This document shows positions 5,650 through 10,258 of a DNA stretch of 10,258 nt, one piece after another (position 1 is the first letter of the stretch; every line of letters starts with the position of its first letter). This stretch comes from Gallionella sp. (GTDB taxonomy: Bacteria; Pseudomonadota; Gammaproteobacteria; Burkholderiales; Gallionellaceae): NCBI GenBank assembly GCA_024654105.1, contig JANLID010000013.1:1-10258 (forward strand), in the 5' to 3' direction. The position numbers and the translations under genes are program-made. The notes below the pieces were generated by a model. It did no database searches. It was given only the letters and a program-made list of their open reading frames with translations, and was not told the origin of the DNA.

Positions 5650-5975
5650 CTATCGCAGGTTACTGGTGTCCGGTTAAATTGGGTATTGACCTTGCCCATC
5701 GAAGCGGGTGTGTTCTATGTGATGGATCGGGCTATATTGTCAGTCTCTGTTTTCGAGAAACCCCCGTTACCTCAAGCTTTCGCGGGGGTACACTACATTT
5801 CTGAACACGCCCCCTTGCATGGCCACTTGGATTTTATCAGGTGCAGTCGCAAAGGAGCCGATAGCGCTTCCTGCAGGAGGCGTTAAAGGTGCGGGTTCTT
5901 CTGGCGTTGGCGGATCACCTCGGCATCCAGCATCCACAAATGGTCGCAGTGACGGCGCAGTGTGCAGGCGGCTTT
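5650..5975. other. Spacer without a recognisable gene
   Basis: This stretch holds no gene I can support. Short open frames exist on both strands. One, GTG at 5889 to 6020 (43 codons), has AGGAGG 8 nt upstream, and a leftward frame ending at 5883 reads HCDHLWMLDAEVIRQRQK. Neither resembles a known family, and both overlap the probable promoter of the next operon. The strongest structure is the hairpin at 5760-5789, listed separately. Confidence 0.5.
5760..5789. repeat. GC-rich hairpin ACCCCCG ... CGGGGGT
   Basis: A perfect 7-bp stem with a 16-nt loop that itself contains AAGCTT. It lies 110 nt after the cytochrome stop. No T-run follows on either strand, so a simple intrinsic terminator is unlikely. 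It could be an RNA 3' end stabiliser or a remnant of a mobile repeat. Confidence 0.4.
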
Positions 5976-6005
5976 TTGATGTTGAGGCGCGTATTGGGTT
6001 ATATT
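5976..6005 (+). promoter_or_regulatory. Probable promoter of the Gld-type ABC exporter operon
   Basis: TTGATG (5976-5981), 18-nt spacer, TATATT (6000-6005): 4/6 and 5/6 matches to sigma-70. Transcription would begin near 6012, leaving a leader of about 28 nt with AGGA before the TTG start. Confidence 0.45.
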
Positions 6006-6039
6006 AAGCCAACTCCGTAACCAGGATAATCGCTAAACC

Positions 6040-6801
6040 TTGTCCAACGCCGCCCCTGAAACAACCCTTTGCGCGCGCCATCTGACGCGCCGCTTCGGCA
6101 ACCGCCAGGTCATTCATGATTTGTCGCTGGAATTGAAGCGCGGCGAAGTGCTGGGCTTGCTCGGTCATAATGGCGCGGGCAAGAGTACCACGCTGCAAAT
6201 GCTGACCGGTTGCCTGCTGCCGAATGGCGTCGAAAGAAGTGGATGCAGTATTGAAATCTGCGGCATCGACTTGCTGCGTCAGCCCGTGCTGGCCAAGGCG
6301 CACATCGGTTACCTGCCGGAAACCCCGCCGTTGTACCGCGAACTCAGTGTCAATGATTACCTGACTTTTGCCGCACGTCTGCGCGGCATGCAGCCCGGCG
6401 CAGCCAGCGCCGCGCTGGTACAAACCAGACAACGCTGCGGGCTGGAAGCGGTCGGCAAGGAAATCATCGGCACATTGTCCAAGGGCTACCAGCAGCGCGT
6501 CGGCATCGCGCAGGCCATCATCCATTCACCCGATGTGATCGTGCTGGACGAACCCACCGTCGGCCTTGATCCATCGCAGATTCGCGACATCCGCAATTTG
6601 ATACGCGAGCTGGGCGACCGCAGCAGCGTGATTCTTTCGACGCATCTGCTTGGCGAAGTGGAAAGCGTGTGCGATTGCGTGCAGATCATGCAGGAAGGCA
6701 AACTGATCTACGGCGGCACCACGGCCGCGCTGGCGAGTTACGGCGGCGAACCCGGCCATCTGGAAGAAAACTTTATCCGCCTCACGGGGACGCAGCAATG
6801 A
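6040..6801 (+). CDS. ABC transporter ATPase, GldA-like
   Basis: A 253-aa nucleotide-binding subunit of an ABC-2 type exporter. All motifs are present: Walker A GHNGAGKST (42-50), signature LSKGYQQR (146-153), Walker B VIVLDEPT (166-173, catalytic Glu171) and H-loop His202 in STHLL. The region after Walker A (GCLLPNGVERSGCS) seems a few residues longer than usual. The start is TTG at 6040. A stop at 6034-6036 in the same frame excludes anything further upstream, and no ATG occurs before the conserved RRFGNRQVIHDLSL core. AGGA lies 13 nt upstream, a long spacing, so translation may be weak. The TGA overlaps the ATG of the permease (ATGA). With the next two genes it matches the GldA/GldF/GldG set first known from gliding Bacteroidetes but widespread in non-gliding bacteria; the substrate is unknown. 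Confidence 0.9.
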   Translation: MSNAAPETTLCARHLTRRFGNRQVIHDLSLELKRGEVLGLLGHNGAGKSTTLQMLTGCLLPNGVERSGCSIEICGIDLLRQPVLAKAHIGYLPETPPLYRELSVNDYLTFAARLRGMQPGAASAALVQTRQRCGLEAVGKEIIGTLSKGYQQRVGIAQAIIHSPDVIVLDEPTVGLDPSQIRDIRNLIRELGDRSSVILSTHLLGEVESVCDCVQIMQEGKLIYGGTTAALASYGGEPGHLEENFIRLTGTQQ

Positions 6802-7541
6802 TCCGCCTGCTCGCCTTGCGCGAACTGCGCAGCCTGTTTGCCATGTCCTCCACCTGGTTCATCCTCGCCGTACTGCAATTCATTTTTGCGTGGTTTTTTC
6901 TGGCGCGGCTGGAGGCGTTCCTGGAAGTCCAGCCGCAGCTCGCGCAACTCGCCAACCCGCCCGGCGTAACGATCACCGTTGCCGCGCCGATGTTCAATAC
7001 GATCGCGTTGCTGCTGATGATGCTGGTGCCGATGTTCACCATGCGCCTGATTGCCGAAGAACGGCGCAACCAGACATTTGCGCTGCTGCTTTCGGCGCCG
7101 CTGTCCGGCTCCCACCTCGTGCTCGGCAAATTTTTCGGCTTGCTGATTTTTCTGGCCGTGCTGATAACCGGCGTGCCGCTGATGCTCTACACCCTGGCGC
7201 TCGGCACCGCCATCGATCACGGGTTGTTGTTGAGTAACATGCTTGGCCTGCTGCTGCTTACTGCCAGCTATGCCGCCGTGGGGCTGTATATTTCCGCGCT
7301 TACCACGCAGCCGGTCATCGCCGCGATCGGCGCGTTGGCGGTGTTGGTTGGGCTGTGGCTGGCCGATATCGGGGCGGCCGCAGAAAACTCGCCCTGGCAT
7401 TTCGTTTCGCCGCTCTATCATTTTCAAAATTTTAATGCCGGTCTGCTGGATAGCGGCGATGCCGCATTTTTCGTATTGTTCAGCGCAGTGTTCCTGCTGC
7501 TGGCAATACGCCGCATTCACAATAACCGCATCTACGGATAA
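6798..7541 (+). CDS. ABC-2 type permease, GldF-like
   Basis: A 247-aa integral membrane protein with six predicted helices at about 17-36, 65-85, 108-136, 140-165, 172-193 and 222-241. The motif MRLIAEERRNQTFALLLSAPLS between helices 2 and 3 is characteristic of ABC-2 permeases, where it forms a coupling element with the ATPase. It starts inside the stop of the ATPase gene and ends 3 nt before the GldG-like gene, so the three are translationally coupled. Two copies or a dimer would be needed to form the channel. Confidence 0.9.
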   Translation: MIRLLALRELRSLFAMSSTWFILAVLQFIFAWFFLARLEAFLEVQPQLAQLANPPGVTITVAAPMFNTIALLLMMLVPMFTMRLIAEERRNQTFALLLSAPLSGSHLVLGKFFGLLIFLAVLITGVPLMLYTLALGTAIDHGLLLSNMLGLLLLTASYAAVGLYISALTTQPVIAAIGALAVLVGLWLADIGAAAENSPWHFVSPLYHFQNFNAGLLDSGDAAFFVLFSAVFLLLAIRRIHNNRIYG

Positions 7542-7544
7542 ACC

Positions 7545-8894
7545 ATGCTGCGCAAAATTTTCACTGCCCCGCTGCTGCGCAACATGCTGTTCGTGCTGCT
7601 GTTGCTGGGCGCTGCGTTTGCATTGGGCTATCTCGCTACGCATTATTCCATTCAGCACGACATCACGCACAATGCCGGCAACAGTCTGGAACCTTCCACT
7701 GTGGAAGTGCTTGAACAACTGGCCGGCCCGGTCAATGTCACGGTGTATGCCACCGGGCACGACGCGCGCCTCGGCGATATTCGCAAGATCATTCGCAATT
7801 TTCTGTCGCTCTACCAGCGTTACAAGCCCGATATCAATCTGGTGTTCATTGACCCAGAGAAGGAGGCCGGCAAAGCCCGCGCCGCAGGCATCCAGCTCAA
7901 CGGCGAGATGGTGATCGAATATGCCGGCCGCAGCGAGCGCCTTACCCGGATCAATGAGCAAGCTATTACCAGTACCTTGCTGCGCTTGGCGCACAGCCGC
8001 GATCAAACGGTGATGTACCTGGACGGGCATGGCGAGCGCAAGCTGGATGGCATTGCCAACCATGACCTCGGCAACCCGTTCGGCGCAAAGCTCAGGCAGA
8101 ACGGTTTCCGCATCAACAGCCTGAACCTGGCGCTGGCGCAGGAAGTGCCAAGCAATGTCAGTGCGTTGGTGATTACTCATCCGCAACTCGATCTCATGCC
8201 CGGCGAAGTGGATAAGCTGCTGCGCTACATTGATCGCGGCGGCAACCTGTTGTGGCTGGTCGATGCCGAACCGTTGCGCGGGCTGGAACCACTCGCCGAA
8301 AAACTCGACTTGCTGCTGCCGCCCGGTATCGTGATCGACCCGACCGCTGCCGGGATGAATGCGCCCGCCACCTGGTCGCTGGGTGCCAGCTACTCGCCGC
8401 ATGCGGTGACGCGCAACTTCAATCTGATCACCGCTTTCCCGGAAGCGCGTCCCATCACCTGGAACGAGAATCCGGAATGGGGACATCACATGCTGGTGGA
8501 AGTTGCCGCACGCGGCTGGGTGAGCCGGTATCCGGCCAAAGAAAAACCGCGTTTCGACAAGCAACACGACACGCCCGGCCCCGCTGTCATTGCCGTGGCG
8601 ATGCAACGCAACATCAACGATCGCGAACAGCGCATCGTGGTGGTCGGCAACGGCGCATTCCTTTCCAACAGCTTCGCCGGCAACGGCGGCAACGTGGATC
8701 TGGGTGTGAACATGGTGAACTGGCTGGCCAGCGAAGAGCACCTCATTGCCGTTCAGCCGCGTGCCGCAAAGGACAGCAGCCTGGTGCTCGGCAAAACGCA
8801 ACTTACCGTCATCAGCGTTGGTTTCTTGCTTGTCGTGCCGCTGCTGCTGGCAGGGGTAGGGCTCTATATCTGGTGGAAGCGTCGCCGTGCCTGA
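7545..8894 (+). CDS. GldG-family ABC transporter auxiliary protein
   Basis: A 449-aa protein with an N-terminal membrane helix (about 13-31), a large soluble domain and a C-terminal helix (about 424-444) followed by the basic tail WWKRRRA. The layout and phrases such as LEQLAGPVNVTVYATG, LSLYQRYKPDINLVFIDPEKEA, MYLDGHGER and LRYIDRGGNLLWLVD fit the GldG/ABC_transp_aux family, which accompanies GldA/GldF. The soluble domain is expected to face the periplasm. The role, possibly recognising or delivering a substrate, is not established. Its 3' end overlaps mutM by 8 nt. Confidence 0.88.
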   Translation: MLRKIFTAPLLRNMLFVLLLLGAAFALGYLATHYSIQHDITHNAGNSLEPSTVEVLEQLAGPVNVTVYATGHDARLGDIRKIIRNFLSLYQRYKPDINLVFIDPEKEAGKARAAGIQLNGEMVIEYAGRSERLTRINEQAITSTLLRLAHSRDQTVMYLDGHGERKLDGIANHDLGNPFGAKLRQNGFRINSLNLALAQEVPSNVSALVITHPQLDLMPGEVDKLLRYIDRGGNLLWLVDAEPLRGLEPLAEKLDLLLPPGIVIDPTAAGMNAPATWSLGASYSPHAVTRNFNLITAFPEARPITWNENPEWGHHMLVEVAARGWVSRYPAKEKPRFDKQHDTPGPAVIAVAMQRNINDREQRIVVVGNGAFLSNSFAGNGGNVDLGVNMVNWLASEEHLIAVQPRAAKDSSLVLGKTQLTVISVGFLLVVPLLLAGVGLYIWWKRRRA

Positions 8895-9702
8895 ACTTCC
8901 CGAGGTAGAAATCACGCGGCGCGGTTTGGCCGCGCACCTCGTTGGCCTGCCCGTTGCGGATGTTGTCATCCGCAATGCCAAACTGCGCTGGCCGATCCCG
9001 AAAAATCTGCCAAAGCTGTTGCGCGGATGTATCATCCTTTCGCTCAAACGTCGTGGCAAATACCTCTTGATGGATTGCGGCAACGGTACGTTAATCATGC
9101 ACCTCGGCATGTCCGGCAGCCTGCGCATCCTGCCCGCAAGTACCACACCAGAAAAGCATGACCACTTCGACTTGATTCTGGGTAACGGCACACTGATGCG
9201 CCTGCGCGACCCGCGCCGCTTCGGCGCAGTGCTGTGGCATGGCGGCGATGTGTATGCTCACCCGCTGCTCGCCGCACTCGGCCCGGAACCTCTGGAAGAT
9301 GACTTTGATGCGCGCTATCTTTGCCAGGCCACGCGCGGGCGCAGCCTTGCCATCAAGCAGCTCATCATGGATAACCGCGTGGTGGTCGGCGTAGGTAACA
9401 TCTACGCCAATGAAGCGCTGTTCCGCGCCGGCATCCGGCCGCAGCTTGCCGCCGGAAAACTCAGCCTGGAGCGTTGCGCCAGGCTGGCTGTTGAAATTCG
9501 CGCGACGCTCAACAAAGCCATCCGGCATGGCGGTAGCACCTTGCGCGACTTCGTCGATACCGCCGGACAGCCCGGCTATTTCCAGCAGCACTATTGGGTG
9601 TATGGGCGCGGCGGCGAACCATGTCGCAAATGTGGTGCGCCGATCAAACAAATCAGGCAGGGGCAGCGCTCCAGCTTCTACTGCAAGCACTGCCAAAAAT
9701 AA
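8887..9702 (+). CDS. mutM: Formamidopyrimidine-DNA glycosylase
   Basis: A 271-aa bifunctional base-excision-repair enzyme that removes 8-oxoguanine and formamidopyrimidines and cleaves the strand at the abasic site. It begins (M)PELPEVE: Pro2 is the Schiff-base nucleophile and Glu3 the general acid. Lys58 in KRRGKYLLM and MHLGMSGSLR are conserved, as is the helix-two-turn-helix region (KQLIMDNRVVVGVGNIYANE). The C-terminal zinc finger has Cys246, Cys249, Cys266 and Cys269, with Arg261 in GQRSSFYC. Length is normal for the family. The start is GTG at 8887, required because Pro must follow the initiator; GGAAG at 8875-8879, 7 nt upstream, supports it. It overlaps the GldG-like gene by 8 nt, so it is likely co-transcribed with the exporter, an association that looks positional rather than functional. 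Confidence 0.97.
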   Translation: MPELPEVEITRRGLAAHLVGLPVADVVIRNAKLRWPIPKNLPKLLRGCIILSLKRRGKYLLMDCGNGTLIMHLGMSGSLRILPASTTPEKHDHFDLILGNGTLMRLRDPRRFGAVLWHGGDVYAHPLLAALGPEPLEDDFDARYLCQATRGRSLAIKQLIMDNRVVVGVGNIYANEALFRAGIRPQLAAGKLSLERCARLAVEIRATLNKAIRHGGSTLRDFVDTAGQPGYFQQHYWVYGRGGEPCRKCGAPIKQIRQGQRSSFYCKHCQK

Positions 9703-9795
9703 CGGCTACCTCGAATCTGGTGCGGAGAGTGGTGAGACAGGCTTGTTCGATGGCTGCTTTTGGCAATTGCAGATACCCAAAATATCGGCCGCTTG

Positions 9796-9804
9796 TGCTA
9801 GAGT
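9796..9804 (+). promoter_or_regulatory. Possible extended -10 for the lipoprotein gene
   Basis: TGCTAGAGT fits TGn plus a 4/6 -10 box, about 26 nt upstream of the lipoprotein ATG. There is no clear -35, so this is only a candidate. The rest of the 127-bp spacer after mutM shows no terminator. Confidence 0.22.
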
Positions 9805-9829
9805 TCACCAAGCACTTCACGAGGTTGAT

Positions 9830-10012
9830 ATGAAATACATCCTACTTGCCGTTATTTTGTGGCTCACTGCCTGTGATGGTTCATCCGCTCCAACGCCGAA
9901 GATCGCCGAGCCGCAACGCGAGGCGCTGGAAAAGGCCAGGGGAGTCGATCAGGCGGTGCAAAAAGCGGCTGAAGAACAGCAGAAAAACATCGGCGAGGCT
10001 GAAGAAAAGTAG
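9830..10012 (+). CDS. Small charged lipoprotein
   Basis: A 60-aa protein beginning MKYILLAVILWLTACDGSS: a short signal peptide with lipobox LTAC, so Cys15 should be lipidated. Asp at +2 is, in E. coli, the signal that keeps a lipoprotein in the inner membrane. The mature part is a Pro-containing linker followed by a Glu/Lys/Gln-rich stretch (EALEKARGVDQAVQKAAEEQ) likely to form one amphipathic helix. GAGG lies 5 nt before the ATG, and a shorter frame is favoured over the longer one that runs in from mutM. I do not recognise a family; similar small lipoproteins are often annotated as hypothetical. Confidence 0.75.
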   Translation: MKYILLAVILWLTACDGSSAPTPKIAEPQREALEKARGVDQAVQKAAEEQQKNIGEAEEK

Positions 10013-10028
10013 GCGCGTCTCATGCGCC
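10012..10028. repeat. Small hairpin GGCGC ... GCGCC after the lipoprotein gene
   Basis: A 5-bp GC stem with a 7-nt loop starts at the stop codon of the lipoprotein gene. No T-run follows, so it is at most a weak terminator. Confidence 0.2.
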
Positions 10029-10186
10029 AACTAACTGATAAATGGCACGCAGCGAAACGGAACAGGCGGAGAGCATGGCGATCCCATGTCCGCGGTAACC
10101 GGAGGGGTTCGCTACACTCAGCCTATCTGCAAATTACGGGGTTCTGGGGGTGTTGCAGCCTATTGATCCGGCACGGTGAAGTATCA

Positions 10187-10250
10187 ACTCCGTTCGGGCT
10201 GACCTTGTCGAAGCCCATTCACCTTTCGACAGGCTCAAGGCGAACGGACT
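10187..10250. repeat. Imperfect dispersed palindrome of the CCGTTCG...CGAACGG type
   Basis: Left arm 10187-10212 and right arm 10225-10250 are inverted copies with about six mismatches in 26, around a 12-nt loop. The ends CCGTTCG and CGAACGG and the inner TTGTCGAA/TTCGACA are exact or nearly so. Sequences of the form 'ttcgacaggctca.ggcgaacgg' are, as I recall, scattered in intergenic DNA of many beta- and gammaproteobacteria. It could be a REP-like element or a transcription end structure. The DNA between 10029 and 10186 shows no gene. Confidence 0.6.
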
Positions 10251-10258
10251 TCAAACAT

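Noticed and set aside
5650..5700. Possible insertion-sequence end (GGTGTCCGGTTAAATTGG)
   Set aside because: It vaguely recalls terminal sequences of some insertion elements, but no matching inverted end, target duplication or transposase fragment is seen.
6738..9191. Very long open frame (817 codons) on the minus strand opposite the permease, GldG-like and mutM genes
   Set aside because: Its Gln/His/Arg-rich translation has no domain pattern, and the opposite strand encodes three clear families with coupled starts. It is an effect of codon bias in the real genes.
1..10258. CRISPR arrays, tRNA or rRNA genes
   Set aside because: No regularly spaced direct repeats and no tRNA- or rRNA-like sequences were seen on reading the window.

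Overview
The window looks like part of a proteobacterial chromosome, most probably a chemolithotrophic betaproteobacterium of the Gallionellaceae/Sulfuricellaceae kind. The evidence is the moderately high GC, an E. coli-like YbiT and MutM, an ArsR-rhodanese / DsrE / sulfide:quinone-oxidoreductase-like sulfur locus, a membrane-anchored pentaheme cytochrome c, and a dispersed 'CCGTTCG...CGAACGG' palindrome. The taxonomic call is an inference from gene content and was not tested by search.

Layout. (1) 1-913, minus: N-terminal 304 codons of a YbiT-type ABC-F ATPase, cut by the window edge. (2) 1070-3371: a divergent sulfur module. An ArsR winged-helix protein fused to a rhodanese domain is read leftwards; a DsrE-family protein and an SQR-like flavoprotein are read rightwards as a tight operon. 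The 123-bp divergent spacer carries a near-consensus sigma-70 promoter and several inverted repeats, the likely operators of the fusion regulator. (3) 3407-3930: a graveyard of gene fragments in three frames. It holds a 13-codon start of a lost gene behind a good ribosome binding site, a piece of a nuclease-like hypothetical protein, the tail of an unidentified protein, and an outer-membrane barrel protein reduced to its signal peptide plus last strands. (4) 3962-5649: a small SHOCT-domain membrane protein and a pentaheme cytochrome c. (5) 5650-6039: a spacer with one strong hairpin and a probable promoter. (6) 6040-9702: a translationally coupled operon for a Gld-type ABC exporter (ATPase with TTG start, six-helix permease, GldG-like auxiliary protein), ending in mutM, which overlaps the GldG-like gene by 8 nt. 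(7) 9830-10012: a small charged lipoprotein, followed by non-coding DNA with a dispersed palindromic repeat.

Working model. The ArsR-rhodanese protein has no cysteine in its DNA-binding half. Its only two cysteines lie in the rhodanese active loop, so it could sense persulfide through that domain and control both itself and the DsrE/SQR operon. SQR would oxidise sulfide at the membrane and DsrE would carry sulfane sulfur. A third operon gene, possibly a persulfide dioxygenase, appears to have been deleted just downstream of SQR. The Gld-type exporter and MutM are unrelated to this function.
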